Positions 43,286 to 52,856 of a DNA stretch of 64,000 nt are shown piece after piece. The notes beneath the pieces were generated by a model. It saw nothing but the letters and a program-made list of their open reading frames with translations, ran no database searches and was not told where the DNA came from. The stretch is from Bacillus sp. ISL-18 (GTDB taxonomy: Bacteria; Bacillota; Bacilli; Bacillales; Cytobacillaceae), in the NCBI RefSeq assembly GCF_018613415.1, contig NZ_JAGGQG010000012.1, forward strand, positions 1 to 64,000, read 5' to 3'. The translations under genes were made by a program, and so were the position numbers. Position 1 is the stretch's first letter; each line of letters opens with the position of its first letter.

Positions 43286-44788
43286 ATGCGATTTATCGAA
43301 AAAGACAACCTAATAATCCCAAGCACAACAAAAGAGGATACCCTGCCCATCTCACAAATCCCAACCATTCCGAACCCACCGATTAACCCCGCATTCACTT
43401 ACAATCGGGATCTACAACAGCAGCTTACCGGCAAACAGCTCCTTCTCGAGGACCTTCCATTCCCGCTCACTGACATTCAGGCACATTATCAACATGGATA
43501 CCTCACCTACCGAAAAGGAATCGAAAATAGCGGTAAACACCCACTATGTGCCCGTTGTGGCAACAAGGATCCGCAATGGTTTGCTGCCTTTCCATGCGCT
43601 CGATGCAAAGAGACCTGTCTGTATTGCCGCAACTGTCTGATGATGGGGAGAATCAGTGAATGCACACCGCTTATAGGCTGGAACGGCCCTGCCCCTGACA
43701 TTCAGATCCCAGCCCAAATCATGGCCTGGCAGGGGACACTCTCTGAAGGGCAAAAAGTTGCTTCCCATCATGTTGTCGAGGCGATCGAGCAAAGCCAAGA
43801 GCACCTCATTTGGGCCGTTTGCGGGGCAGGCAAAACGGAGGTCTTGTTTGCTGGAATCGAATCCGCACTAGCCGCGAAAAAAAGAATCTGCATTGCCACG
43901 CCAAGAACGGATGTTGTCTTAGAACTCACCCCCAGATTAAAAGCGGCCTTTCCAGATATCCCCATTGCTTCCCTATACGGTGGGAGTGAGGACCGCCACC
44001 TATTTGCCCCGCTAACCATCGCGACCACCCATCAGCTTCTTCGTTTTTATCATGCCTTCGATGCCATCATATTAGATGAAGTCGACGCCTTTCCTTATAC
44101 AGTCGAAGAGTCGCTCCAGTATGCAGCCGTTCAAGCCCGGAAACCAGCTTCCGCGATGATTTACCTCACCGCGACTCCTAATTCCAAATGGCAAAGAGAA
44201 TGCCGAACAGGTAAAAGGCCGTATACGACCATTCCGGCCCGATTTCACCGTAAACCGCTCCCGGTCCCAGAATTCATTTGGTGCGGCAACTGGCAAAAAC
44301 AGCTTGAAAAAGGGAAGCTGCCTCCCAATGTGGTTAAGTGGATTAAAACCAGAATCCAAGCGGACAAACAAACGTTAGTCTTTTTTCCACATATTCCGTT
44401 GATGGAAAAAGCATTGGCCATCTTACGAAAAATTCATCCTGCCATCGAAGCAGTCCATGCCGAAGACCCGGACCGAAAAAGAAAGGTGCAAAAAATGCGG
44501 AACAAAGAAGTTCTAATGCTCCTTACCACCACCATCCTTGAGCGAGGGGTAACTTTTCCCAATATCGATGTAGCCGTAGTGGGAGCGGAGGATGCTATTT
44601 TTACCGAAAGTGCCCTCGTCCAAATTGCCGGACGTGCAGGGCGAAGCAAGGATCACCCAACTGGGGTGGTAACTTTTTTTCATTATGGAAAAACCGAAGA
44701 CATGCTAAAGGCGAAAAGACAGATTGTCACGATGAACCGAGAAGGATTTAACAAGGGATTACTTGATCAAAAGGGGGCTGTAAAATGA
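43286..44788 (+). CDS. comFA: Competence ATP-dependent helicase ComFA
   Basis: Membrane-associated DEAD/DEAH-type ATPase that helps pull transforming single-stranded DNA into the cell. The N-terminal four-cysteine zinc motif (CARC ... CARC, CLYC, CRNC, about 88-117) is followed by Walker A CGAGKTE at 179-185, Walker B DEVD at about 267, a SAT-like motif (YLTATPN) and motif VI (QIAGRAGRSKDHPTG). Length of 500 residues is close to B. subtilis ComFA (463). It overlaps comFC by 4 bases. No comFB lies between them. Confidence 0.95.
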   Translation: MRFIEKDNLIIPSTTKEDTLPISQIPTIPNPPINPAFTYNRDLQQQLTGKQLLLEDLPFPLTDIQAHYQHGYLTYRKGIENSGKHPLCARCGNKDPQWFAAFPCARCKETCLYCRNCLMMGRISECTPLIGWNGPAPDIQIPAQIMAWQGTLSEGQKVASHHVVEAIEQSQEHLIWAVCGAGKTEVLFAGIESALAAKKRICIATPRTDVVLELTPRLKAAFPDIPIASLYGGSEDRHLFAPLTIATTHQLLRFYHAFDAIILDEVDAFPYTVEESLQYAAVQARKPASAMIYLTATPNSKWQRECRTGKRPYTTIPARFHRKPLPVPEFIWCGNWQKQLEKGKLPPNVVKWIKTRIQADKQTLVFFPHIPLMEKALAILRKIHPAIEAVHAEDPDRKRKVQKMRNKEVLMLLTTTILERGVTFPNIDVAVVGAEDAIFTESALVQIAGRAGRSKDHPTGVVTFFHYGKTEDMLKAKRQIVTMNREGFNKGLLDQKGAVK

Positions 44789-45501
44789 ATCTATTCCAGC
44801 AAGACCGTTGTCTTTACTGCCACAAGGTGATAACACCTCTTGTTAGTTGGGATACATTACTCTCACCAGAAAAGGAATCCCTTCTATGCCCAACTTGTGA
44901 AGGCAGGCTGGAGAACATTGCAGGGGAAACCTGCCGGATTTGCAGTCGGCCATTTCACCATTTAAATGAACAATTCCGTGATGGGGACTTGTGCCATGAT
45001 TGCACACGCTGGGAGGAGGACCCTGACTGGCAGGGCTTTCTTGAAAAGAATCATGCTCTTTACCTATACAACGATTTTTTAAAAGACTTGATTGCCGTGT
45101 ACAAATTTCGCGGAGATTATGTATTGGCCAAGATATTTGCGGAACTTTTTAAAAAGGAAATCACTAAAATTACCCCAGATTTACTTGTTCCTATTCCTTT
45201 AAGTGAAGAGCGGCTGTATGAACGCGGCTTTAATCAGGCAACGGTAGTCCTAACCTTTGCAGGCTTCCAATCGGATGATATCCTTTCGCGGGTCCATTCT
45301 GAAAAACAATCGAAAAAATCAAGGGAAGAGCGGATCCATATCCCGCAGGTCTTTAAAGTTGAGCCTGACAGTGAAATACAAGGAAAAAGGATTTTATTAG
45401 TTGATGATATATACACAACCGGCTCGACACTTAGGCATGCAGCTAAACTTCTAAAAGGGGCAGGGGCGGCGAGCGTCCAATCATTTACGATTGCAAGATA
45501 G
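44785..45501 (+). CDS. comFC: Competence phosphoribosyltransferase-like ComFC
   Basis: ComFC/GntX family, needed late in DNA uptake. N-terminal zinc fingers (CLYC, CPTC, CRIC, CHDC) precede a type-I phosphoribosyltransferase domain: VPIPLSEERLYERGFNQA and the PRPP loop ILLVDDIYTTGSTLRHAA. The start ATG overlaps the comFA stop (ATGA). The 238-residue length is normal. The B. subtilis order comFA-comFB-comFC is kept except for the loss of comFB. Confidence 0.95.
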   Translation: MNLFQQDRCLYCHKVITPLVSWDTLLSPEKESLLCPTCEGRLENIAGETCRICSRPFHHLNEQFRDGDLCHDCTRWEEDPDWQGFLEKNHALYLYNDFLKDLIAVYKFRGDYVLAKIFAELFKKEITKITPDLLVPIPLSEERLYERGFNQATVVLTFAGFQSDDILSRVHSEKQSKKSREERIHIPQVFKVEPDSEIQGKRILLVDDIYTTGSTLRHAAKLLKGAGAASVQSFTIAR

Positions 45502-45525
45502 ACTCGGCGCCCGCCGCGCCTGAAA

Positions 45526-46023
45526 TTAGAATCGCATCTTTAGTGCCTTTTGAGCATTTTCAATATCATGACCGAGCAGAAGACCTAAATCGTAGGCAGG
45601 ATAGTAGCCATGTTTGTGCATATAGTTAAAAACTCTCTCGTGGCCATGAATTGCTCCCATCAGCTGATTTGTAAAGGTTCTTCGTAAAGCAGGGGTGGCT
45701 GTTTCCGTGATGGCAACAGAAAGATTTCGCACCATTGTTTTCGATAAAGCCAATAAATCGCCGGCGAAGAAGCCAATATCTTCGCGAACCTCTTCCTCTT
45801 CACGGGCTTGATAGCCTTGGGCGGAAGGATAATATTTCAGTAATTCGTTAAGGTTTTTTTCCAGATCCTGAATACATAAACGGTATAATTCTCTTAGCTC
45901 GGAGTCAGTCACTTTATTGATCGACATTTTCAGTTTCATTAATCCTAAGGATTGAAATGCCACCAGCTCATGTAATTCCAGGGTCTCATGCCAGGCTAGC
46001 TTCTTCCGATTTTCCTGTTCCAT
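45526..46023 (-). CDS. Spore coat protein, CotF family (165 aa)
   Basis: CotF-like domain: WHETLELHELVAFQSLGLMKLK at the start, and HGYYPAYDLGLLLGHDIENAQKAL at the end, matching the conserved Y-P-A-x-D region. The protein is helical and cytosolic before assembly in the coat. I use the ATG at 46023, 9 bases after GGAGG; an ATG at 46032 is within the site. Expression would be in the mother cell, but no sigma-K or sigma-E promoter was identified with confidence. It occupies the position of the flagellar gene block in B. subtilis. Confidence 0.82.
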   Translation of the reverse strand: MEQENRKKLAWHETLELHELVAFQSLGLMKLKMSINKVTDSELRELYRLCIQDLEKNLNELLKYYPSAQGYQAREEEEVREDIGFFAGDLLALSKTMVRNLSVAITETATPALRRTFTNQLMGAIHGHERVFNYMHKHGYYPAYDLGLLLGHDIENAQKALKMRF

Positions 46024-46227
46024 GATTTGCATCCTCCATTCATGTTCACATCAATGTAACGTATTCCCTAGGCATATGAGTGGCAAATTGTCCTCCAAAA
46101 TAATAAGATAAATATATGAATAACCATTCACTTTAGTAAAAATATCCCAGTAAAGTCAACGATTGTAATCCCTATAGGCACTATTACCCTATTGTTTTTG
46201 TCAAAAATTCGACAAAATTAATATCCG

Positions 46228-46253
46228 GTTTTAGCAGGAATCTCATAGGGTAA
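46228..46253 (+). promoter_or_regulatory. Candidate sigma-B promoter of hpf
   Basis: GTTTTA (46228-46233), a 14-base spacer, and GGGTAA (46248-46253) closely match the general stress consensus GTTTAA-N13-15-GGGTAT. It lies 45 bases before the hpf start. Confidence 0.75.
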
Positions 46254-46263
46254 AATAGAATTG
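46234..46263 (+). promoter_or_regulatory. Candidate sigma-H promoter of hpf, overlapping the sigma-B site
   Basis: GCAGGAATC (46234-46242) and ATAGAATTG (46255-46263) with a 12-base spacer fit the sigma-H pattern RNAGGAWWW/RNNGAATWW except for one base in each box. B. subtilis yvyD is known to use both sigma-B and sigma-H. Confidence 0.65.
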
Positions 46264-46297
46264 TATTTACATAGCCTTAACAAAAGGAGGAGTCCAC

Positions 46298-46846
46298 ATG
46301 AAATACAACGTACGTGGCGAAAACATTGAGGTTACTCCAGCAATTAGAGAGTATGTTGAAAAGAAGATTTCTAAATTAGAGCGTTATTTTACTGAGGCAC
46401 CTGATGCAAATGTAAACGTGAATCTTAGATTCAATCAAGATAAATCTTCAAAAGTAGAGGTCACTATTCCACTACCGCAACTAGTATTACGCGCTGAAGA
46501 AACAAACGTTGATATGTATGCAGCGATTGACTTGATTACTGACAAGCTTGAGCGTCAAATCCGCAAGCACAAAACGAAAGTAAACCGTAAATTCCGTGAA
46601 AAAGGGGAACCTTCATTCACTTTTGCAGCAACTGAAAGCCCTGAAGCTCACGATCATGATGAAGAAGATTTAGAATTAGTCCGTACGAAGCGTTTTGACT
46701 TAAAACCAATGGACAGTGAAGAAGCAATTCTGCAAATGAACATGCTGGGCCACAGCTTCTATGTATTTAATAATTCTGATACTAACCGTACAAATGTTGT
46801 TTATAAGCGTAAAGATGGCCGTTATGGCTTAATTGAAGCACAGTAA
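46298..46846 (+). CDS. hpf: Ribosome hibernation promoting factor, long form
   Basis: Long HPF (B. subtilis YvyD) that dimerises 70S ribosomes into 100S particles in stationary phase and stress. The N-terminal S30AE domain (about 1-100) has MKYNVRGENIEVTPAIREYV and IRKHKTKVNRKFREKG; an acidic linker (HDHDEEDLELV) precedes the C-terminal dimerisation domain (KRFDLKPMDSEEAILQMNML, GHSFYVFNN). The 182-residue length fits. The promoter region carries overlapping sigma-B and sigma-H elements. The site AAAAGGAGGAG is strong. Confidence 0.97.
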   Translation: MKYNVRGENIEVTPAIREYVEKKISKLERYFTEAPDANVNVNLRFNQDKSSKVEVTIPLPQLVLRAEETNVDMYAAIDLITDKLERQIRKHKTKVNRKFREKGEPSFTFAATESPEAHDHDEEDLELVRTKRFDLKPMDSEEAILQMNMLGHSFYVFNNSDTNRTNVVYKRKDGRYGLIEAQ

Positions 46847-46858
46847 ACGTGATACAGG

Positions 46859-46891
46859 AACGCTGCTCCCTTTTCGGAGCAGTGTTTTTTT
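46859..46891 (+). terminator. Terminator after hpf
   Basis: ACGCTGCTCC pairs with GGAGCAGTGT, then TTTTTT. Confidence 0.92.
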
Positions 46892-46919
46892 ATAAAAACG
46901 CTTAGGTGGAGGTTACATC

Positions 46920-47760
46920 ATGACATTTTCAATCGTTGGCTATGACCCAATAGAAAAAGAATGGGGAATTGCCGTACAGTCTAAGTTTTTAGGGGTAGGT
47001 TCAGTAGTTCCTTGGGCAAAAGCGGGTGTCGGTGCGGTTGCCACTCAGTCATATGCCAATACGGCTTATGGTCCAAACGGGCTTGAATTAATGGCTCAGG
47101 GAAAAACAGCGTTAAGAGGTGTTTGAACTATTAATTGCCGACGACCCTGAGCGGGAGATGCGCCAGTTCGGCTTAATTGATGCCGAAGGAAACGCTGCCT
47201 TTACTGGTAAGGAATGCTATGATTGGGCAGGAGGGCTCACAGGGGCTCATTTTGCCGCACAAGGAAATATTTTAGTGGACGAAAAGACCTGTGAACGCGA
47301 TGGGACGCGTGTTTGAGGAGACTCACGGAACTCTTGCATCAAGATTGCTTGCGGCATTGGATGCGGGGCAAGAAGCCGGCGGGGACAGCAGAGGCAAGCA
47401 GTCGTCGGGACTATTCGTGGTAAAGGAAGCGGCGGCTATGGCGGCTTTAATGACCGCTATGTGGACCTCCGCGTTGATGATCATCCAGACCCGATTAAGG
47501 CCTTAATCCGACTCTATCAGCTTCAGCAATTATATTTTGCGCCATCAAAACCAAAGAAGATCGTCGCGGTTGAAGGGAAGGTAAAAGCGGAGTTAATTGT
47601 ACAGTTGGGAAGATGGGGCTATTTAACGGGTGATATGATTGGGATCGAGGAAGTTTATCGTGCGTTAACCAACTTTATTCATACAGAAAACCTTGAAATG
47701 AGAGAACAGCCTACAGGATTAATTGACTTAGAGATCTTAGAATATATGAACAGGAACTAA
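46920..47760 (+). pseudogene. DUF1028-family gene broken by three single-base changes
   Basis: DUF1028 proteins are predicted Ntn-type hydrolases. The start [20 protein letters not shown] with [20 protein letters not shown] is intact. The frame then shifts three times: an extra A at about 47114-47115 (restoring [16 protein letters not shown]), an extra T at about 47290 (restoring KTVNAMGRVFEETHG), and a missing G at about 47425 (restoring VVKGSGGYGGFNDRYVDLR). With these corrected the reading frame runs without stops to 47760, including the C-terminal peptidoglycan-binding-like part (about 47510-47760). The site AGGTGGAGG is intact. It is either a recent pseudogene or a spot of sequence error. 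Confidence 0.85.
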
Positions 47761-47761
47761 T

Positions 47762-47802
47762 AAAAATAGAGTTGTCCCCATGTGGATAACTCTATTTTTA
47801 TA
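47762..47802. terminator. Terminator after the DUF1028 pseudogene
   Basis: AAAAATAGAGTTGTCC pairs with GGATAACTCTATTTTTA; it can work in both directions. Confidence 0.8.
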
Positions 47803-47951
47803 TTCTTATCCACAAAATTCTGAATGTTATGCACATTAGTCACAGGTGTTAGATAAAAAATGTGTATAAAGTCCTGAGAGAAGGGGAGGGATGGTGGATT
47901 TCTATGAAAACTTCTCCTATAGAACAAAGTTCAGGTATTTCCTTTGTGAAT

Positions 47952-48272
47952 TGTCTAAAAGGATTAAGCCTATTGGACAAAACGCTTAGTGTATATTTAA
48001 TACTGTTCAATATAGAGCCCCAATAAGACAAAACTCTTGTGATTTATCGAAAATTGTTCAATAGAAGCACTCTAATAGACAATAACCTAGTGCTGCCAAA
48101 GAAGATTGTCCAATAGAAGGACTCTAATAGACAAAAACCTTGTGCTGCCAAAGAAGATTGTCCAATAGAAGGACTCTAATAGACAGAAACCTTGTACTGC
48201 CAAAGAAGATTGTCCAATAGATGCGCATCTATCGGACAACACTCTCGAGAATGCTAGAAAACTGTCCAATAG
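47952..48272. repeat. Seven-copy 52-bp tandem array with inverted repeats
   Basis: Copies start with TGTCYAATAGA-like sequence at 47952, 48004, 48055, 48107, 48159, 48211 and 48263 (the last is partial), a period of 51-52 bp. Each copy pairs its start with TCTAATAGACA about 16 bases on. The copy at 48211-48238 is a 28-bp inverted repeat with a single mismatched pair. The rest of the 47761-48400 gap holds two terminators and no supported gene. Confidence 0.88.
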
Positions 48273-48301
48273 AGAGGTATTCATTAGAAAACGGATAAGA
48301 G

Positions 48302-48333
48302 CATAAAAATGGCCAGCGACAAAATCGCTGACC
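48302..48333 (-). terminator. Terminator downstream of secA
   Basis: On the minus strand GGTCAGCGA pairs with TCGCTGGCC around TTTTG, followed by ATTTTTA. It lies about 70 bases beyond the secA stop. Confidence 0.75.
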
Positions 48334-48400
48334 GAAACACAAAATCTTTAAGAATTTCCTGCGCCAATGCCATAGCGGCTGGTGTGCTGCGCTCTTCTTC

Positions 48401-50911
48401 TTATTTCCCAGCTCCACAGCAGTTTTTATACTTCTTACCACTGCCGCAGATACACGGAGCATTACGGCCGACATCCAGCTGCTTCACTTTTGGCTTCTGC
48501 TTCACTGGTTCGCCGTCTTCCTTCGGATTCACCGCTTGGCCTTTCGCCACCTCTTGACGCTCGAGATTATTGCGAATTTCTGCCTTCATGATATACATGG
48601 CTGTTTCATCCTCAATGGATTGAATCATCGCCTCAAACATGGCGAACCCTTCATGCTGGTATTCACGAAGCGGATCAATTTGTCCATAAGCGCGCAGATG
48701 GATTCCTTGACGAAGCTGATCCATGGCATCAATATGGTCCGTCCATTTAGAGTCAACCGCTCTTAATGTAACAACCTTCTCGAATTCACGCATTTGCTCA
48801 GGGAACAGAATCTGTTCTTTCTCCTCGTAGCGCTCCTTGACTTTTGCAAAGATCTCTTCGACGATCTCTTCCGGCTCTTTGCCTTTTAAGTCATCTACCG
48901 TGATATCACCTTCATGAAGAAGGGTGGCCTGAACATATTCAACAATCGCTTGCAGATCCCATGCTTCCTCATCCTCATGACGTGGGGCATGAACATCGAC
49001 ATTCCGCTCAATCGAGTTTAGAATCATCTTCTGAACGATGTCGCGCAGGTTCTCAGACTCCAATACCTCATCACGCTGCGAGTAAATGATCTCACGCTGC
49101 TGACGAAGGACATCGTCATATTGCAAGAGCTGTTTACGAGCATCAAAGTTGTTGCCCTCTACCCGTTTTTGCGCAGATTCAACGGCACGGGAGACCATTT
49201 TGCTCTGGATTGGCTGGCTGTCGTCCATGCCAAGTCGCTGCATCATGGCTTTCATATTGTCAGAGCCAAAGCGGCGCATCAATTCATCTTCCATCGATAA
49301 GTAGAACTGGGTAACACCAGGATCCCCTTGACGTCCGGAACGTCCACGAAGCTGGTTATCAATCCGTCGGCTTTCATGGCGCTCGGTGCCAATTACCGCG
49401 AGACCGCCTAGTTCGATCACACCCTCACCAAGCTTAATGTCTGTACCACGACCGGCCATGTTCGTCGCAATCGTAACCGAACCCTGATGGCCTGCTTCCG
49501 CAATGATCTCCGCTTCCCGTTCATGGTTTTTCGCATTCAAGACATTATGCTGAATCCGTTTTTTGGATAAATAATTGGAAATTAATTCGGATGTCTCGAT
49601 CGCGACCGTACCAACCAGCACTGGTTGTCCCTTTTGATGGCGTTCCGCAATATCTTCCACCACTGCACGGAATTTGCCGTCCATCGTTGCATAAATCAAA
49701 TCGGCACGATCATCACGGGCAATAGGTCTATTTGTTGGAATGACAATAACATTCATATTATAGATGTTGCGGAATTCCTCTTCTTCCGTTTTTGCTGTAC
49801 CTGTCATACCGGCTAATTTTTCATACATCCGGAAGTAGTTTTGGAACGTAATCGTTGCCATGGTCATGCTTTCATTTTGGACCTCAAGACCTTCTTTCGC
49901 TTCAATGGCCTGGTGCAGACCTTCGCTATAACGGCGGCCCTTCATCAAACGGCCGGTAAATTGGTCAACAATGACAATCTCGCCGTCTTGAACAACGTAA
50001 TCGATATCCAGGTGCATACTAACATTGGCTTTTAACGCCTGGTTAATATGATGGTTCAAGGTAACATGGGCCATATCGAAGAGGTTTTCAATTCCGAACG
50101 CTTTTTCAGCTTTACTAATTCCTTCTTCGGTGAGCATAACGCCCTTTGTTTTCTCGTCATAGGTGTAATCTACTTCTTTTGTCAACGTCCGCACAAACGC
50201 ATTCGCTTGAATATAAAGGACAGCTGATTTCTGAGCTGAACCAGAGATAATCAATGGTGTACGGGCTTCGTCAATTAAGATGGAGTCAACCTCGTCAATG
50301 ACCGCATAAAAAAGCGGGCGCTGAACCTTTTGCTCTTTATAAAGGACCATATTGTCACGAAGGTAGTCGAAACCAAATTCGTTGTTTGTTCCGTACGTAA
50401 TATCCGCAGCATAGGCAGCCTGCTTTTCTTCACTATCCATACTGTTTAGGTTTAAGCCTACAGTGAGGCCTAAAAACTCATACAGTTGACCCATTTCAGT
50501 GGCGTCACGGCTTGCCAAGTATTCGTTGACGGTGACAACGTGAACACCCTTACCAGAAAGGGCATTTAAGTAAACCGGCATCGTTGCCGTTAATGTTTTA
50601 CCTTCCCCGGTCTTCATTTCCGAAATGTTACCTTCATGCAATGAAATACCACCCATTAATTGGACGTGGTATGGATATAATCCAAGCACACGGCGGGCAC
50701 CTTCACGGACAACTGCAAATGCTTCTACAAGCAAATCATCAAGTGTTTCGCCTTTTTGATAGCGTGCTTTAAACTCTTCTGTTCTTTCGCGAAGCTGATC
50801 ATCTGTTAATCTTTCGGTTTCGGTTGCAAGTGTATCAATCTTGGCTGCAAGCTTGTCTAACCGCTTCAACTCGCGTTTGTTCAAATCAAATACTTTATTT
50901 AAAATCCCCAT
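48401..50911 (-). CDS. secA: Preprotein translocase ATPase SecA
   Basis: Motor of the Sec export pathway. NBD1 includes [20 protein letters not shown] (Walker A) and [18 protein letters not shown] (Walker B), followed by the preprotein cross-linking domain, then NBD2 with [16 protein letters not shown] and [10 protein letters not shown]. The C-terminal zinc motif [13 protein letters not shown] binds SecB or ribosomes in relatives. The 836-residue length is normal. The ATG follows AAGGAGCG. In B. subtilis prfB directly follows secA; here the cytochrome island separates them, and secA is read in the opposite direction. Confidence 0.98.
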   Translation of the reverse strand: MGILNKVFDLNKRELKRLDKLAAKIDTLATETERLTDDQLRERTEEFKARYQKGETLDDLLVEAFAVVREGARRVLGLYPYHVQLMGGISLHEGNISEMKTGEGKTLTATMPVYLNALSGKGVHVVTVNEYLASRDATEMGQLYEFLGLTVGLNLNSMDSEEKQAAYAADITYGTNNEFGFDYLRDNMVLYKEQKVQRPLFYAVIDEVDSILIDEARTPLIISGSAQKSAVLYIQANAFVRTLTKEVDYTYDEKTKGVMLTEEGISKAEKAFGIENLFDMAHVTLNHHINQALKANVSMHLDIDYVVQDGEIVIVDQFTGRLMKGRRYSEGLHQAIEAKEGLEVQNESMTMATITFQNYFRMYEKLAGMTGTAKTEEEEFRNIYNMNVIVIPTNRPIARDDRADLIYATMDGKFRAVVEDIAERHQKGQPVLVGTVAIETSELISNYLSKKRIQHNVLNAKNHEREAEIIAEAGHQGSVTIATNMAGRGTDIKLGEGVIELGGLAVIGTERHESRRIDNQLRGRSGRQGDPGVTQFYLSMEDELMRRFGSDNMKAMMQRLGMDDSQPIQSKMVSRAVESAQKRVEGNNFDARKQLLQYDDVLRQQREIIYSQRDEVLESENLRDIVQKMILNSIERNVDVHAPRHEDEEAWDLQAIVEYVQATLLHEGDITVDDLKGKEPEEIVEEIFAKVKERYEEKEQILFPEQMREFEKVVTLRAVDSKWTDHIDAMDQLRQGIHLRAYGQIDPLREYQHEGFAMFEAMIQSIEDETAMYIMKAEIRNNLERQEVAKGQAVNPKEDGEPVKQKPKVKQLDVGRNAPCICGSGKKYKNCCGAGK

Positions 50912-51181
50912 ACCTGATGAACGCTCCTTTATCTGAGACTAATTCACATTAAATATCCATGTCAAAAATGTTCGATAATTACCCTTTTCATCTTACCATT
51001 TACTTTTTATAGTGACAACAATGTTAAAAACAGAGTAAAAAGGGTGATTCTACTATTATATAATAACTACTCATCGAACTACTACTAAAGCGCAATCAAA
51101 AATTCGATTTTCCGACAATATTGACAGACTTATGGCACTTTTGTGACCTGGGAGACCATGATGGTTTTAAATGAATAACGG

Positions 51182-51196
51182 TTGTATAAAATACAA
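51182..51196. promoter_or_regulatory. Palindrome in the secA/cytochrome control region
   Basis: TTGTATAAAATACAA is a perfect inverted repeat. Its left half plus AAAA is repeated about 20 bases later, a spacing near two helical turns, as expected for cooperative binding of a regulator. Confidence 0.45.
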
Positions 51197-51260
51197 TACT
51201 TTTGTATAAAAATGAACAATTGCGGATGTTTGCACTATTGTAGTAGTGCTAATTAAACCC

Positions 51261-51292
51261 CCTAAAAACAACATTTGTATGTTGTTTTTAGG
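51261..51292. promoter_or_regulatory. Strong stem-loop upstream of the cytochrome operon
   Basis: CCTAAAAACAACAT and ATGTTGTTTTTAGG form a 14-bp perfect stem around TTGT. It is not followed by a T-run on the plus strand, so it is more likely an operator or 5' leader structure than a terminator. Confidence 0.5.
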
Positions 51293-51435
51293 AAAAAACA
51301 AACTCGCGAAAAGTATGAAGAAATATTCACAAATTGTACATTGGAATATACTCTTACAATGTTAGATACTACCTGTAGAGAGGTTAATATGGAAAATAAA
51401 TAGAGAAATAGTCCGAAATGGGAAGGGTGAGTTAA

Positions 51436-52830
51436 GTGGCCATTTGGGGGAAAAAGAAAAATAAAGAAACAGATCCCGATAGAAAAAAAGTTGGCCCAAT
51501 CCGCAGACTCTGGCAAAAGTTCAGAGGAATTGACTGGAAGAACCCAGTTAATAGATGGAAGTTATTATTTGTTTCATTAATTGGCTGTATTGTTTTATTT
51601 GGCGGTGGATATGGAGTTCTTTCCTTTACCAACTCGCCGTCCTTCTGTTCTAGCTGTCATGAAATGCAGCCGGAATATACTTCTTATACAGCTAGTGCCC
51701 ACAACCAGATTTCCTGTGTTCAGTGTCATATTAAGCCAGGTACGGTAAATATGCTGACACACAAAATGAAGTCGTTGAAAGAAGTGTACTACCACGTTAC
51801 AGGAGTACCAGAACAAATTGTTCAAACAGAAGAAGAAGCAGTTTCAAGTCAGAACTGTTTACAATGTCACTCGAAAAACCGGCTGGTTACAGCCTCAGGC
51901 GATTTAAAGGTAAATCACAAAGGACATATCGAAAAAGGGATCCCTTGTATTACCTGTCACTCAGGTGTCGTTCACGCAAAAATGGCCTCTCGCGGTATCA
52001 ACACGGAAGAGGTTCGCGGTGATTGGACAAAGGCAAGTGCCGAAAAGTTAATGGAAGAAAAATACTTGAGACCGAATATGGGTACCTGTATTGACTGTCA
52101 CGACAAAGTAAATAATGGCGAAAAGCCTTGGTTAGAAGCTTCTTACAATGTTCCACCGAATCCGGAAGAAGCAGCGAAAAAATTGGAAGAAAGTAAAAAC
52201 GTAACAACCAGTGAAACAACCACTACTGCTGCTGCAATTGAAAGTAAAAATACAGCCACAACAAGTGAATCAGAAGCTGCAACGCTAGCAGCACATGATC
52301 AAAAAACACAAGACATCATTCTTCAAGCCATTGGTAAGCAGCAAAAAGACGTAAAGCTTTCCATGGCCTGTGAAACTTGTCATAAAAAGGTGAAGGTGCC
52401 AAAGAGCCATAAAGTGGCAGGGTGGAGCGGAGCCCACGGCAGCACGGCCATTCAAAGCTTAGACAAGTGTGTAAACTGTCACCAAGATTCTAAATGGGCC
52501 AGAGCTATTCCAAAAGAAGATATTATCTCTCTTCTTAAGATGAAGACAAAAACACACTATGAACCAAACCTAATAGTTGTTAAAGATCAAACCAGAATCA
52601 ATAAGTTCTGTAGTGCATGTCACGCCGACCGCCCATCAGGACACGGGACAAGTGATGCCTGGTTAACAGGACACGCTAAGAAGGCCTTAACAGCAGATCA
52701 AAAAGAAGAATGTTTCGTCTGTCATGACCGGGTAAAACCAGTAGCAGGTTCAACAACTCCAAAAGCACCAACGGATGTTTATTGCCAATACTGTCACAGA
52801 ACAGGTTTTAAGTCTCCAGTAAAGAACTAA
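51436..52830 (+). CDS. Ten-haem NapC/NirT-like membrane cytochrome c (464 aa)
   Basis: Predicted quinol-oxidising membrane cytochrome. One N-terminal helix (about 43-63, LLFVSLIGCIVLFGGGYGVL) is followed by the NapC/NirT/NrfH pattern NSPSFCSSCHEMQPEY and then CVQCHIKPG. I count ten CXXCH motifs: CSSCH, CVQCH, CLQCH, CITCH, CIDCH, CETCH, CVNCH, CSACH, CFVCH, CQYCH. A Thr/Ala/Ser-rich linker (about 245-290) splits five haems from five, so the protein looks like two pentahaem halves joined by a flexible spacer. It should sit outside the membrane, taking electrons from menaquinol. The GTG start follows GGAAGGGTGAG. It opens the island operon. Confidence 0.92.
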   Translation: MAIWGKKKNKETDPDRKKVGPIRRLWQKFRGIDWKNPVNRWKLLFVSLIGCIVLFGGGYGVLSFTNSPSFCSSCHEMQPEYTSYTASAHNQISCVQCHIKPGTVNMLTHKMKSLKEVYYHVTGVPEQIVQTEEEAVSSQNCLQCHSKNRLVTASGDLKVNHKGHIEKGIPCITCHSGVVHAKMASRGINTEEVRGDWTKASAEKLMEEKYLRPNMGTCIDCHDKVNNGEKPWLEASYNVPPNPEEAAKKLEESKNVTTSETTTTAAAIESKNTATTSESEAATLAAHDQKTQDIILQAIGKQQKDVKLSMACETCHKKVKVPKSHKVAGWSGAHGSTAIQSLDKCVNCHQDSKWARAIPKEDIISLLKMKTKTHYEPNLIVVKDQTRINKFCSACHADRPSGHGTSDAWLTGHAKKALTADQKEECFVCHDRVKPVAGSTTPKAPTDVYCQYCHRTGFKSPVKN

Positions 52831-52856
52831 TTAAATCTTAAAGGAGGGTCGCTTTT

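Larger units (their letters stand above)
50912..51435. other. Divergent control region between secA and the cytochrome operon
   Basis: No gene is seen in these 524 bases. They hold a 15-bp palindrome TTGTATAAAATACAA (51182-51196), followed by a second TTGTATAAAA at about 51202, a 14-bp perfect stem-loop (51261-51292) and a TTCACAAATTGT motif (51326-51337) close to the first cytochrome gene. Confidence 0.7.

Noticed and set aside
47952..48272. Possible CRISPR array
   Set aside because: The copies adjoin each other with near-identical sequence throughout, so there are no repeat-spacer pairs.
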